From Trueperaceae bacterium (GTDB lineage: Bacteria; Deinococcota; Deinococci; Deinococcales; Trueperaceae): DNA of 64,000 nt. The stretch covers positions 62,001 through 126,000 of the forward strand of contig DASVCN010000020.1 in assembly GCA_036381595.1 (NCBI GenBank), in the 5' to 3' direction. Both the position numbers and the translations under genes were made by a program. This document shows, piece by piece, positions 8,107 to 18,095 of the stretch. Within the stretch, counting starts at the first letter, position 1; the number at the start of each line of letters is the position of its first letter. Below the pieces are notes generated by a model. That model was not told where the DNA came from, did not search any database, and worked only from the letters and a program-made list of their open reading frames with translations.

Positions 8107-9621
8107 ATGCCTACGATAGCGTCACTCTTGGCGAAAGGTGAACTCGAACTGGAGCTTCATTGTGGAGATCCACAAGCAGACTTCCGAGCTGTCCGCCATG
8201 TGGACCGGCTGGAAGAACAAGCCTGGCTGGCACCTGGAGAGCTGAGACTCGTCGAGGACCCCTCCATCGAACCGCGAACGGCGCTTCGTGACGCTCCCGC
8301 CGCCATACTCTTCGGCCTCACACCCACCCAGCGCGAGCTGCCCGCACAACTGCTCCGACTCGCCTGCGAGCAAAGAGTCGCCTTCCTGTCGGCCCCCGCA
8401 GGCGTGAACCTGGACAGGGTCGAGCGCACGGCCCTGCGGTTGCTGGTGGGCGAGGAGGGCGACTCCCTGTCGGCCGCCGGCGCCCTGATGCGTTATCTGG
8501 CGCAGGGGTTGGAGAGCGTCAAACCGGAGCGCGAGATCATCGAGCGCCTCCACCACCTGACCGGAGCCTCGTTCCTGTTGCGGACTCCCTGGAGTGGCGA
8601 GGTGGCTCGCGCGGGACGCCGGGGCTGGCCACGACTCGACCTCGATGAGGGCGGGCTCGTCGAGGGCCGGCACGAGGTCGGTGGCCAGCCGCTGCTCGTC
8701 CTACGAGTGGCGAGGGCGGGCACGCCTTACGCCCTGCTGCTGGCGCGGGACCTGGGCCGCCAGCAGCTTCCCCTGCTCGAGACGGCGAGGATGCTGCTGG
8801 AGGTAGTCGCGGCCGAACGACGGGCCGAGCTGCGCGGCGAGCAGGCGCGCCGCTCCACGCTCCTGGCCGCCTGGCTCTCGGGCAAGGCCGAATCCGAGTT
8901 CCTGGGACCCAGGATGAGCGAGCTGGGGATAGAGCTCGACCGGCAAGCGGTCGTGGCCGTGGCCGAGCAGGGGGGCACGGGCCCCCGGCGGAGCGGCGCC
9001 GGGCAACGAGCCGCCCTTCATGCCATGCGCCAGGCCGGAGACGAGATGTTCGCCGCACTCGCAGTGGCGGCACTCTCGGACATCCGCGGCGACACCGTCA
9101 TCTGGGCCTTCCCAGCCAGCCAGACCGCGCCCTACCTCGAGCGGCTCGAGCGGGCCCTCTCGGCAGGAGTACAGCAGCCGGTCCGCCTGGGCATGAGCAT
9201 CCCCGGGCAACTCGGCAGCGACGCCGGCAGCGCCTACTTCCAGGCCCTGCTCGCCTTGCAATCGGTAACCGGCGACAGCGGCTCCGCCATCTTCTCCGAG
9301 CTGGATCCGGTGTACTGGGTGCTTCAGCAGCAACCGCTGGTCAACCTGCGAGCGCTGCGCGACCGGATGTTGGGGGAGCTGCGGGCCGGCGACAAGGACG
9401 GCAAGCTGTGGCGGACCCTGGCCGCCTATCTGCGCTCACCCGACGACATCGGTTCCTTGGCGGAGGAGCTGCACGTGCACCCGAACACCCTCCGCTACCG
9501 CCTTCGGCGGATCGAGGAGCTGACCGGCAAGTCGCTCGGGAAGCCAGCCAACGTCGCCGAGCTCTACCTGGCCGAGCGTATCGACCGGATGCTGGAGCGC
9601 GGAGTCGGGACCGCTGAATAG
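8107..9621 (+). CDS. PucR-family helix-turn-helix transcriptional regulator
   Basis: A 504-residue regulator. ATG at 8107 is chosen over an upstream in-frame start because AGGGAGA precedes it and the protein then starts with the usual PucR N-domain (MPTIASLLAKGELELELHCG). The middle part matches the purine-catabolism-regulator-like sensory region, and the C-terminus carries the PucR helix-turn-helix with LAEELHVHPNTLRYRLRRIE near residue 452. The gene precedes the hpa operon on the same strand, so it probably activates aromatic catabolism in response to substrate. Which ligand it senses is not visible. Confidence 0.92.
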   Translation: MPTIASLLAKGELELELHCGDPQADFRAVRHVDRLEEQAWLAPGELRLVEDPSIEPRTALRDAPAAILFGLTPTQRELPAQLLRLACEQRVAFLSAPAGVNLDRVERTALRLLVGEEGDSLSAAGALMRYLAQGLESVKPEREIIERLHHLTGASFLLRTPWSGEVARAGRRGWPRLDLDEGGLVEGRHEVGGQPLLVLRVARAGTPYALLLARDLGRQQLPLLETARMLLEVVAAERRAELRGEQARRSTLLAAWLSGKAESEFLGPRMSELGIELDRQAVVAVAEQGGTGPRRSGAGQRAALHAMRQAGDEMFAALAVAALSDIRGDTVIWAFPASQTAPYLERLERALSAGVQQPVRLGMSIPGQLGSDAGSAYFQALLALQSVTGDSGSAIFSELDPVYWVLQQQPLVNLRALRDRMLGELRAGDKDGKLWRTLAAYLRSPDDIGSLAEELHVHPNTLRYRLRRIEELTGKSLGKPANVAELYLAERIDRMLERGVGTAE

Positions 9622-9675
9622 CTCGGCGTAGTCGATCGTTACAACTCGCGTGGCAGAAGTAGTGCGCGCCCACAA

Positions 9676-9704
9676 TTGAGCCGTGCCATCGAGAGCCCTA
9701 TACT
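9676..9704 (+). promoter_or_regulatory. promoter of the hpa-liv operon
   Basis: TTGAGC (9676-9681), 17 bases, TATACT (9699-9704): a near-consensus sigma70 promoter about 70 bases upstream of the dapA-like gene. It is the only strong promoter I see for the whole downstream run of same-strand genes to livF. Confidence 0.7.
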
Positions 9705-9771
9705 CCGGCACAACCGCTCTGTATCCGGCAGCGCAGCCTTCTGCCGTGCATTCGAACGAATCGGGGGTCAG

Positions 9772-10683
9772 ATGAAGCCGCTAAAGGGTTCCATCGTTCC
9801 GTTGCCCACGCCCTTCACCGGGCCGGACAACCGTATCGACGAAGAGTCTCTGCAGCGCATCGTAGCGTTCCAGCTGGAGAACGGGTCGCACGGAGTCAGC
9901 ACCACCGGCACCACCGGGGAGCCGTCGTCCCTCAGCCTGGCCGAACGCAAGCGAGTCACCGAGCTGGTGGTCGAACTGGTCTCGGGACGTGTCCCGGTCG
10001 TGGCCGGAACAGGCACCGCCAACATCGACGAGACCCTGGAACTGACCCGGCATGCGGTGGAGGCGGGCGCCGATGCGGTGCTCGTCATAAGCCCCTACTA
10101 CGTGAGGCCGAACCAGAATAGCCTCTTCGAGTACTTCAGCCGCGTCGCCCGCGAGGTGCCAGACACCCCACTGATCCTCTACAACATCCCCGGTCGCACC
10201 GCGGTGAACATCGAGCCGGCGACCATAGGCAGGCTAAGGCAGTCCCACCCCAACATCGTGGGCGTGAAGCATGCGACCAAGAACCTGGACGACGTCTCCT
10301 ACACCTTCGTCCACGCAGGTCGCGACTTCGGCGTCTACTGCGGCGCCGAGACGATGACCTATCCCATGCTCACCCTGGGCGGTTCCGGGCACATCAGCGC
10401 TACGGGCGTCGTGGCGCCGCGAGAGGTAGCCGACATCTACGACCTGGCTGCGGCCGGCAAGTGGGACGAGGCCCGCGACCTGCACTTCAGGATGCTCGAG
10501 CTCAACGACATGCTCTTCATCGAGATCAACCCGGTGCCGCTCAAGACCGCACTCTCGATGATGGGCCTGTGCGAGGCGCGCTGGCGACTGCCGCTGGGCC
10601 CGATGATGCCGGAGAACGAGGCCAGGCTGCGCGCGACGCTCGCGAAGTACGGCATCGTCGAACGCCAGGAGGTAGAGGCGTGA
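9772..10683 (+). CDS. DapA-like class I aldolase (probable hpa-pathway aldolase)
   Basis: A 303-residue member of the dihydrodipicolinate synthase / N-acetylneuraminate lyase family, which cleaves or forms 2-oxo acids through a lysine Schiff base. The catalytic Tyr137 (LYNIPGRTA) and Lys166 (NIVGVKHATK) are in place, as is the GTTGE turn at residues 46-50. ATG 9772 is preferred; the upstream extension covers the promoter. It is the first gene of the hpa operon, where no HpaI (class II 2,4-dihydroxyhept-2-enedioate aldolase) is found. A role as the replacement aldolase releasing pyruvate is therefore likelier than lysine biosynthesis, but this is inference. Confidence 0.85.
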   Translation: MKPLKGSIVPLPTPFTGPDNRIDEESLQRIVAFQLENGSHGVSTTGTTGEPSSLSLAERKRVTELVVELVSGRVPVVAGTGTANIDETLELTRHAVEAGADAVLVISPYYVRPNQNSLFEYFSRVAREVPDTPLILYNIPGRTAVNIEPATIGRLRQSHPNIVGVKHATKNLDDVSYTFVHAGRDFGVYCGAETMTYPMLTLGGSGHISATGVVAPREVADIYDLAAAGKWDEARDLHFRMLELNDMLFIEINPVPLKTALSMMGLCEARWRLPLGPMMPENEARLRATLAKYGIVERQEVEA

Positions 10684-10747
10684 CGGGCGGTCGGCCCAGG
10701 CCCAGCTTCCACCTGGCCCAACCGGCAGCCACAGCCGGAGGCCGCAG

Positions 10748-11548
10748 GTGAAGCACGCGCGCGTCATCGCCGACGGCCGGTTCGAGGAGGTGGTCGTCGA
10801 GGAGGAGATGGTGGTCACGGCCGCCGGGCGCCGCTACCGGGAGGAGGAGGTCAACTGGCTGCCGCCTATCGAACCGGGCACGATGCTGGCTCTGGCGCTC
10901 AACTACGGCGACCACGCCAGCGAGCTCGAGCTGGAACGACCCGAGCAACCTGCGCTCTTCCCGAAGCTGAGGAACGCGCTGGTGGGCCACCGAGGCAAGA
11001 TCGTGCGACCCAGTGGCGTGCAGTTCATGCACTACGAGAACGAGCTGGCGGTGATAATCGGACGGCCGGCGAGGCGCGTGAAGGCCGCCGAGGCGTACGA
11101 GTACGTCAAGGGGTACACGATCTTCAACGACCTGGTGGTGCGCGACTTCGTGATCAACCACTTCCGGCCGCCCATCAAACCGAAGAACTTCGACACCTTC
11201 GGACCGATGGGCCCCTGGTGGGTGGACGCGGCCGACATCGGCGATCCTCAGGAGCTCGAGCTCCGCACGCTCGTGAACGGCGAGGAGCGTCAGCGGGGCA
11301 ACACCCGCGACATGCTCTACAAGATCCCCGAGATCATCGAGTACGTTACCGAGTTCATGACGCTGATGCCCGACGACGTGCTGCTCACCGGCACGCCCAA
11401 GGGGATAAGCCACCTGCGGCCCGGCGACACGGTGCGCTGCGAGATCGAAGGTATCGGCGCGCTGGAGAACAGCGTGGTTGCCGAGCCAGAAGACGAGCCG
11501 GAAGACGAGGTCGGAGTGGATCGAGCCGCCGAGGGAGCGCGGGCATGA
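10748..11548 (+). CDS. hpaG: fumarylacetoacetate hydrolase family protein HpaG (isomerase/decarboxylase)
   Basis: A 266-residue FAH-fold enzyme starting at GTG 10748. The metal-binding core reads MHYENELAVIIGRPARRV, followed by YTIFNDLVVRDF and the C-terminal LLTGTPKGISHLRPGDTV typical of the family. In 4-hydroxyphenylacetate breakdown such enzymes decarboxylate 5-oxo-pent-3-ene-1,2,5-tricarboxylate and isomerise 2-hydroxyhepta-2,4-dienedioate. E. coli HpaG is a fused double-domain protein; here only one domain is present, as in split HpaG1/HpaG2 systems, so a second copy may lie elsewhere. It is between the dapA-like gene and hpaE. Confidence 0.88.
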   Translation: MKHARVIADGRFEEVVVEEEMVVTAAGRRYREEEVNWLPPIEPGTMLALALNYGDHASELELERPEQPALFPKLRNALVGHRGKIVRPSGVQFMHYENELAVIIGRPARRVKAAEAYEYVKGYTIFNDLVVRDFVINHFRPPIKPKNFDTFGPMGPWWVDAADIGDPQELELRTLVNGEERQRGNTRDMLYKIPEIIEYVTEFMTLMPDDVLLTGTPKGISHLRPGDTVRCEIEGIGALENSVVAEPEDEPEDEVGVDRAAEGARA

Positions 11549-11567
11549 GGGTATCGGAGGGGTTGGG

Positions 11568-13088
11568 ATGACGGTCGCCGGGACCACCAGCGAGGCGGCC
11601 GAGAACCGCCAGCTCGCACTCCGCTTCGCTGGGCGCTTCGCCGAGATCCGCCACCTCATCTCCGGGGAGTGGACGGCGTCGGCCTCCGGCGAGACGTTCG
11701 AGACGCGCAGCCCGATCGACGACCGCCTCATCGCGAGCGTCTATGCGGGCGGACCCGAAGAGGTCGACCGCGCCGCCCGGGCCGCGCACGAGGCGTTCCC
11801 TGCCTGGCGCGACCTGCCCGCCAGGGAGCGCAAGCGGCTCCTCCACCGGGTAGCCGACCTCATCGAAGAGAACGCCCGGGAGATCGCCCTGCTGGAGGTG
11901 CTCGACACCGGCCAGACGATCCGTTTCATGAGCAAGGCGGCCGAGCGAGGCGCGCAGAACTTCCGCTTCTTCGCCGATCGCTGCGAGTCGGCCCGCGATG
12001 GTCTCAGCCTGCCTGCTCAGCAGCACCTCAACTACACGATGCGCCAGCCCATCGGCCCGGTGGGGGTCATCACCCCGTGGAATACGCCATTCATGCTCTC
12101 CACCTGGAAGATCGCACCGGCGCTGGCGGCCGGCTGCACCGTGGTGCACAAGCCTGCCGAGTGGAGCCCGCTCACGGCCGCGCGACTCGCCGAGATCATC
12201 AGCGAGGCGGGGATTCCTGACGGCGTCCTCAACCTGGTGAACGGCTTCGGGGAGAGAGCCGGCAAGGCGCTCACCGAGCATCCGCTGGTGCGCGCTATCG
12301 CCTTCGTGGGCGAGTCGGCGACGGGCAGCGCGATCATGGCGCAGGGCGCGGCCACCCTCAAGCGCGTGCACTTCGAGCTGGGCGGCAAGAACCCGGTCAT
12401 CGTCTTCTCCGACGCCGACCTGGAGCGGGCCCTCGACGCCGCCGTCTTCATGATCTACAGCCTCAACGGCGAACGGTGCACCTCCTCTAGTCGCCTGCTC
12501 GTAGAGCGGAGCATCTTCGACGAGTTCACGGACCGCGTCGCCAGCCGGGCCGCGAACATCAGGGTCGGCGATCCGTTCGACCCCGCCACTCAGGTGGGTC
12601 CCCTCATCCACCCGCTCCACCTCGAGAAAGTCCGCAGCTACCTCCAACTTGCACGCGAGGAGGGCGCGAGCATCAAGGGGGGCGAGCTGACCGGGGAACT
12701 CTCCGGCTGTTACTTCCCACCCACGCTCTTCAGCGACGCAAGCCCGGATATGCGCATCGCCCAGGAGGAGATCTTCGGACCGGTGCTCACCGCCATCCCC
12801 TTCGACGGCGAGGAGGAGGCCCTGGAGATCGCCAACGGCGTGCGCTACGGCCTGGCCGCCTACCTGTGGACGGGCGACGTGGGCCGCGCCCACCGTCTGG
12901 CGCACAGACTCGACGCGGGGATGGTGTGGGTCAACTCGCAGAACGTCCGCCACCTGCCCACCCCGTTCGGCGGCATGAAGTCCTCCGGCATCGGCCGCGA
13001 CGGCGGCGACTACTCGTTCGATTTCTACATGGAGACGAAGAACATCGCCATCGCCCTCGGGGAGCACCACATCCCCAGGCTGGGCTGA
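11568..13088 (+). CDS. hpaE: 5-carboxymethyl-2-hydroxymuconate semialdehyde dehydrogenase HpaE
   Basis: An NAD-dependent aldehyde dehydrogenase of 506 aa. ATG 11568 follows GGAGGGG and removes an unlikely N-terminal extension that overlaps hpaG. Catalytic Glu270 lies in [11 protein letters not shown] and the nucleophile Cys304 in [10 protein letters not shown]; the NAD-site segment [10 protein letters not shown] is also present. Aldehyde dehydrogenases are hard to name by sequence alone, but position between hpaG and hpaB/hpaD, and overall similarity to HpaE proteins, make oxidation of the ring-cleavage semialdehyde the best call. Confidence 0.9.
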   Translation: MTVAGTTSEAAENRQLALRFAGRFAEIRHLISGEWTASASGETFETRSPIDDRLIASVYAGGPEEVDRAARAAHEAFPAWRDLPARERKRLLHRVADLIEENAREIALLEVLDTGQTIRFMSKAAERGAQNFRFFADRCESARDGLSLPAQQHLNYTMRQPIGPVGVITPWNTPFMLSTWKIAPALAAGCTVVHKPAEWSPLTAARLAEIISEAGIPDGVLNLVNGFGERAGKALTEHPLVRAIAFVGESATGSAIMAQGAATLKRVHFELGGKNPVIVFSDADLERALDAAVFMIYSLNGERCTSSSRLLVERSIFDEFTDRVASRAANIRVGDPFDPATQVGPLIHPLHLEKVRSYLQLAREEGASIKGGELTGELSGCYFPPTLFSDASPDMRIAQEEIFGPVLTAIPFDGEEEALEIANGVRYGLAAYLWTGDVGRAHRLAHRLDAGMVWVNSQNVRHLPTPFGGMKSSGIGRDGGDYSFDFYMETKNIAIALGEHHIPRLG

Positions 13089-13099
13089 GGGGAGGAAGA

Positions 13100-14581
13100 G
13101 TGCCGGCACGAACCGGAAGGCAGTACCTGGAGGGGTTGAAGCGAAACCCGCCCCACATCTATGTCGACGGCGAGAAGGTCGAGGACGCCACCACCCACCC
13201 GGCCACCCGCAACGCCGCCCGCTCGATCGCCCACCTCTACGACCTCCAGCACCTGCCGGAACTGGTCGAGGTCATGACCTACACCAGTCCCACCACCGGA
13301 GACAGGGTAGGGCTTAGCTTCCTCGAGACGCTCACCCGGGACGACCTGGTGAGACGCTCGCGGATGCACAAGGTTTGGGCCGACTCCTCGCTCGGATTCA
13401 TCGGGCGCGCCCCCGACTACATCAACGTCAACCTGATGGCGGCGGCCCGAGCGGCCGACTACTTCGCCCAGAACGATCCGCGCTTCGGAGAGAACATCCG
13501 CGACTACTACGAGCATGTGAGGGAGAACGACCTCTGCCTCACCCACGCGCTCACCAACCCTCAGGTGAACAGATCGGCCCGAGCCGACGAACTGGCCGAC
13601 CCGTTCATCGCCCTGGGCATGGTGCGCGAGACCGACGAGGGGATCGTAGTGCGGGGAGCCCGGATGATGGCAACTCTTCCGATCGCCGACGAGATCCTGA
13701 TCTTCCCCTCGACCGTGCTCAAGGAGCAGGAGGAGCTGAAGCGCTACGCCCTCGCCTTCGCCGTCCCCACCAGCACCCCGGGCCTGTCGTTCCAGTGCCG
13801 CGAACCTCTGGACATCGGCCGCTCGCACCAGGACCATCCGCTGGGCTCTCGCTTCGACGAGATGGACGCGCTGGTGATCTTCGACGACGTGCTCGTCCCC
13901 TGGGACCGCGTGTTCCTGATGAACGACGTGCGGCTGGCCAACCGCGCCTACGCCGAGACCGGCGCCGTCTACCACATGGCCCACCAGGTGGTGAACGTCA
14001 AGATCGCCAAGACCGAGGCTTTCCTGGGAGTAGCCCAGGCGATCGTCGACATGATCGGCAGCGAGCAGTTCCAGCACGTCCAGCAGAAGGTCGCCGAGCT
14101 GATCATCGACCTGGAGGTGATGAAGGCGTTGCGGTTGGCGGCCGAGCAGCAGGCGACGGCAGACCGCTACGGCACGATGACCCCCGCCAAGGAGCCGCTC
14201 AACGCCGCCCGCAACCTCTTCCCCCAGCTCTACCCGCGGATGGTGGAGATCATCCAGCTGCTGTCGGCCAGCGGGCTGATGATGATCCCCACCCAGAACG
14301 ACCGCGAGGGGCCGATGGGCGAGAACATCGCCAAATACCTGCAGGCACGCAACGCCGACGCCGACGAGCGGCTCAGGCTGTTCCGGCTCGCCTGGGACAT
14401 GACCCTCTCGGCGTTCGGTTCGAGGCAGAACCTGTACGAGAAGTTCTTCTTCGGCGACCCGGTGAGGACCCAGTGCGCGCTCTACGAGAGCTACGACAAG
14501 GAACCGTACGTGGAACGCGTCAGGCGCTTCCTCGAGTCGAGTGACGAACCGGCCGTGACGCCGGCGGTGCCGGCGGACTGA
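13100..14581 (+). CDS. hpaB: 4-hydroxyphenylacetate 3-monooxygenase, oxygenase component HpaB
   Basis: A 493-residue FADH2-dependent two-component monooxygenase that hydroxylates 4-hydroxyphenylacetate to 3,4-dihydroxyphenylacetate. GTG 13100 is chosen because GGAGGAA lies 5 bases upstream and the protein then starts as family members do ([11 protein letters not shown]). Recognisable segments include [55 protein letters not shown] and the C-terminal [19 protein letters not shown]. Length fits the Thermus type (about 480) better than the E. coli type (520). The reductase partner is probably the flavin reductase at 7474-7965. Confidence 0.95.
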   Translation: MPARTGRQYLEGLKRNPPHIYVDGEKVEDATTHPATRNAARSIAHLYDLQHLPELVEVMTYTSPTTGDRVGLSFLETLTRDDLVRRSRMHKVWADSSLGFIGRAPDYINVNLMAAARAADYFAQNDPRFGENIRDYYEHVRENDLCLTHALTNPQVNRSARADELADPFIALGMVRETDEGIVVRGARMMATLPIADEILIFPSTVLKEQEELKRYALAFAVPTSTPGLSFQCREPLDIGRSHQDHPLGSRFDEMDALVIFDDVLVPWDRVFLMNDVRLANRAYAETGAVYHMAHQVVNVKIAKTEAFLGVAQAIVDMIGSEQFQHVQQKVAELIIDLEVMKALRLAAEQQATADRYGTMTPAKEPLNAARNLFPQLYPRMVEIIQLLSASGLMMIPTQNDREGPMGENIAKYLQARNADADERLRLFRLAWDMTLSAFGSRQNLYEKFFFGDPVRTQCALYESYDKEPYVERVRRFLESSDEPAVTPAVPAD

Positions 14582-14582
14582 G

Positions 14583-14750
14583 ATGCTGCCGGCAGCCGTC
14601 AGACAGCTGGAGCCCGGTAACGGTGGAGCGAGATGCCGCTAGTCGCCCACAGGCCCATGCCGTTCGCGATCACCTGGGGCGGAGGAGCGAGATGCCGCTA
14701 GGAGCCGCGCCGACGCTCCCGTTCGCGATAGCCGCAGGCGGAGGAGCGAG

Positions 14751-14760
<10 letters not shown>
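14583..14760 (+). repeat. triplicated 59-bp translation-start region forming a mini-ORF relay upstream of hpaD
   Basis: The hpaD start context GGAGCGAGATGCCGCTAG occurs at 14633, 14692 and 14751 (ATG positions), exactly 59 bases apart; a weaker relative (GAGATGCTGCC) starts at 14583, one base after the hpaB stop. Because 59 is not divisible by three, each upstream ATG opens a short frame (14583-14642, 14633-14701, 14692-14760) that ends at the TAG inside the next copy, overlapping the next start by 10 bases. All three peptides (19, 22 and 22 residues) end in GGARCR. The last copy is the hpaD start itself. Likely tandem duplications; they could act as a translational relay. Confidence 0.85.
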
Positions 14761-15731
<971 letters not shown>

Positions 15732-15794
15732 TCGACCTTCGCGCCGTCCCTGCCGGCATCAGCCGGGCGGCACTCAGCAGAAGAGGAGGCAGAA

Positions 15795-16985
15795 ATGAAG
15801 CTGGCAACGTCTACTCCGCCCCGCCTGTTCACGTTCGTCGTGCTCGGGATCCTCCTGGTCTTATCCCTCGCCCAGGCCCAGACCATCCGGATCGGAGCGG
15901 TCGCCTCGGCTACCGGTGGGGCCTCGGCCCTCGGGGAACCGGAGGCGAACACCTTCCGCATGCTCCAGGAGCAGCTCAACGAGTCCGGCGGAATCGCCGG
16001 CCACCCGGTCGAGATCGTCTTCCTCGACGACGCCACCGACACGCAACGGGCGGTTACGAACGTCAACCGGCTCATCAACGAGGACGAGGTGCACGTTGTC
16101 ATCTGCTGCACCATCTCGGCGAACTCGCTGGCGATCATCGACACCCTACAGAGGGCCGAAGTACCGAACATCTCGATGGCCGCCGCGGCGGCGATCATCG
16201 AACCGGTCGAGGAGCGTCACTGGATCTTCAAGGTGCCGCAGACCGACAGGCTGATGATCGGCGGGATCGTCGAAGACATGCAGGAGCGGGGGGTCGAGAC
16301 GGTGGCGTTCATGGGTCTCGACGACGCCTACGGCGAGGGCGGACTGGTCGAGTTGCGCGAAGCGGTCGACGGCACCGGCATCGAGGTGGTCACCGAGGAG
16401 CGCTACGGCCGCAACGACACCAACGTGACCGCGCAGACGTTGCGCGTTACCTCTCGGCGTCCAGATGCCGTCCTGGTGTGGGGCGTGGTCCGCGACACCG
16501 CGATGGTGGTCCAGGCGCTGCGCGACCGCAACTACCAGGGGCAGATCTACGTGTCGCACGGGGTAGGCAACCCCAGTTTCCTGGAGCTGGCCGGGGAGGC
16601 CGCCAACGGCGTGCGTTTCCCGATCGGACCGATGATCGTGGTGGACGAGCTCACGGGCGACAACCCGATCAAGGCCGAGGCGCAGAAGTACATCGAAGCG
16701 TACGAATCGCGCTACGGAGAGGGCACCGCCAGCACCTTCGGCGGCCACGCCTACGATGCGATCAAGGCCCTCCGGCTGGCGTTCGAGAACCTCGCCGAGG
16801 AGGACGTCGACTTCGCGGATGTCGAGGCGACCCGCGCCGCGCTTCGCGACGAACTCGAGGAGATGCCCGAGTTCGTGGGCGTGGGCGGCGTCTTCGACTG
16901 GACCCCCCAGGACCACCTCGGCCTCGATGAACGGGCGCTGGTGATGGTGGAAGTGGAGGACGGCGAGTTCACCCTGGCGGACTAG
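15795..16985 (+). CDS. branched-chain-amino-acid-type ABC substrate-binding protein (LivK family)
   Basis: A 396-residue periplasmic receptor with a signal peptide (hydrophobic residues 11-27, cut near AQAQ) and AGAGGAGG-like ribosome site. The mature start TIRIGAVASATGGASALG and the segments NESGGIAGHPVEIVFLDD and CTISANSLAIIDTLQ are typical of type I leucine/aromatic-acid receptors. It is the first gene of a LivKHMGF set transcribed with the hpa enzymes, so the ligand may be 4-hydroxyphenylacetate or a related aromatic acid; several receptors of this family bind aromatic compounds. That is inference from context. Confidence 0.92.
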   Translation: MKLATSTPPRLFTFVVLGILLVLSLAQAQTIRIGAVASATGGASALGEPEANTFRMLQEQLNESGGIAGHPVEIVFLDDATDTQRAVTNVNRLINEDEVHVVICCTISANSLAIIDTLQRAEVPNISMAAAAAIIEPVEERHWIFKVPQTDRLMIGGIVEDMQERGVETVAFMGLDDAYGEGGLVELREAVDGTGIEVVTEERYGRNDTNVTAQTLRVTSRRPDAVLVWGVVRDTAMVVQALRDRNYQGQIYVSHGVGNPSFLELAGEAANGVRFPIGPMIVVDELTGDNPIKAEAQKYIEAYESRYGEGTASTFGGHAYDAIKALRLAFENLAEEDVDFADVEATRAALRDELEEMPEFVGVGGVFDWTPQDHLGLDERALVMVEVEDGEFTLAD

Positions 16986-17030
16986 CCGAGTGGTCCGGCG
17001 GCGGGCGCGTCTCGCCGCCGGACCACTCGG
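16986..17030 (+). terminator. perfect 18-bp stem-loop after the livK-type gene
   Basis: Starting on the first base after the stop codon, an 18-base arm (16986-17003) pairs perfectly with 17013-17030 around a 9-base loop. There is no U-tract, and the next gene begins 18 bases later. Such hairpins after binding-protein genes usually stabilise the upstream mRNA or cause partial termination so that the receptor is made in excess of the membrane subunits. Confidence 0.8.
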
Positions 17031-17048
17031 GTATCTAGAGGCGCTATC

Positions 17049-18095
17049 TTGTTCGATCCGGTCATCTTCCTCACGCTCCTCTTCGACGGCCTCACCAACG
17101 GCGCCATCTACGCCTTCCTGGCGCTGGGCATCGTGGTGCTCTACTCGGTCACCAGCGTCATCAACGTCGCACAGGGCGAGTTCGTGATGCTGGCGGGCCT
17201 GAGCGTGGTGAGCTTCCGGGCAGCCCAGGTGCCGGGAACGCTCTTCATAGTCGTGGTCGGGCTCCTCGCCTGGGGCGCGCTCGAATCGGCCGCCGCGCTT
17301 CGCCGCCGTCACTGGCGACGGGGGTTGCTGGCGTTGCCGCTGGCCGTCGCGGCGGCCGGGATCGTCTATCTGCTGGTCTCCCTGGCTGCCCGGTCGTCGC
17401 TGGGCTATCTCCCGCAGCTGCTGCTGGCGGTCGCGCTCACCACGCTGCTCGGGCCGATCTGCTACCGGCTCATCGTCCAGCCGCTGCCGCGCGCCTCGGT
17501 GCTGGTGTTCCTGATAATCACCATCGGCCTGCACCTGGCGCTGCGCGGCCTGGGCCTCTACTTCTGGGGACCGCAGCCGTACCGCAGCCCGCCACTAGTC
17601 GAGGGCGGGGCCGCGGTGGGGCCCGTCTTCCTCACCTACCAGGCGATCTGGCTGCTGATCGTGAGCGCGCTGCTGATGACGTTGCTCTATCTCTTCTTCG
17701 ACCGCACCATCTACGGCAAGGCGCTACGGGCCGCCGCCGTCAACCGGCTGGGGGCCCGGCTCTCGGGCATAAGCGCGGTGCAGGCGGGCAGTCTCTCCTT
17801 CACGCTGTCGGTCTTCCTCTCGGCCGTGGCCGGCGTGCTGATCACCCCGATCACGAACATGGTCTACGACTTCGGCTTCGTACTGGGGCTCAAGGGGTTC
17901 GTGGGGGCGATCATCGGCGGCCTCACCAATCCTCTGCTGGCCGTTGCCGGCGCCCTCTTCGTCGGTGTCGCCGAGCAGTTCTCGGCCTTCTACATCTCCA
18001 GCGCCTATCAGGACGCCCTGGTCTTCCTGCTGGTGATCCCGGTGCTGCTGGTAAGGAGCCTGCAGCACCAGGACTTCGAGGAGCACGTCGATTGA
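17049..18095 (+). CDS. branched-chain-amino-acid-type ABC permease (LivH family)
   Basis: Membrane subunit of the importer, 348 aa, beginning at TTG 17049 with a short GAGG ahead. The N-terminal LTNGAIYAFLALGIVVLYSV and VINVAQGEFVMLAGL are the classic LivH opening, and the GFVGAIIGGLTNPLLAVAGALFVG stretch near the C-terminus is the conserved cytoplasmic coupling region. Longer than E. coli LivH (308) because of extra hydrophobic residues around 70-130. Its stop codon overlaps the next start (TTGA). Confidence 0.92.
   Translation: MFDPVIFLTLLFDGLTNGAIYAFLALGIVVLYSVTSVINVAQGEFVMLAGLSVVSFRAAQVPGTLFIVVVGLLAWGALESAAALRRRHWRRGLLALPLAVAAAGIVYLLVSLAARSSLGYLPQLLLAVALTTLLGPICYRLIVQPLPRASVLVFLIITIGLHLALRGLGLYFWGPQPYRSPPLVEGGAAVGPVFLTYQAIWLLIVSALLMTLLYLFFDRTIYGKALRAAAVNRLGARLSGISAVQAGSLSFTLSVFLSAVAGVLITPITNMVYDFGFVLGLKGFVGAIIGGLTNPLLAVAGALFVGVAEQFSAFYISSAYQDALVFLLVIPVLLVRSLQHQDFEEHVD

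Noticed and set aside
9772-10683. Lysine-biosynthetic dapA
   Set aside because: Fold and active site fit, but it is the first gene of the hpa operon with no lysine genes near; catabolic aldolase is more likely, though not proven.
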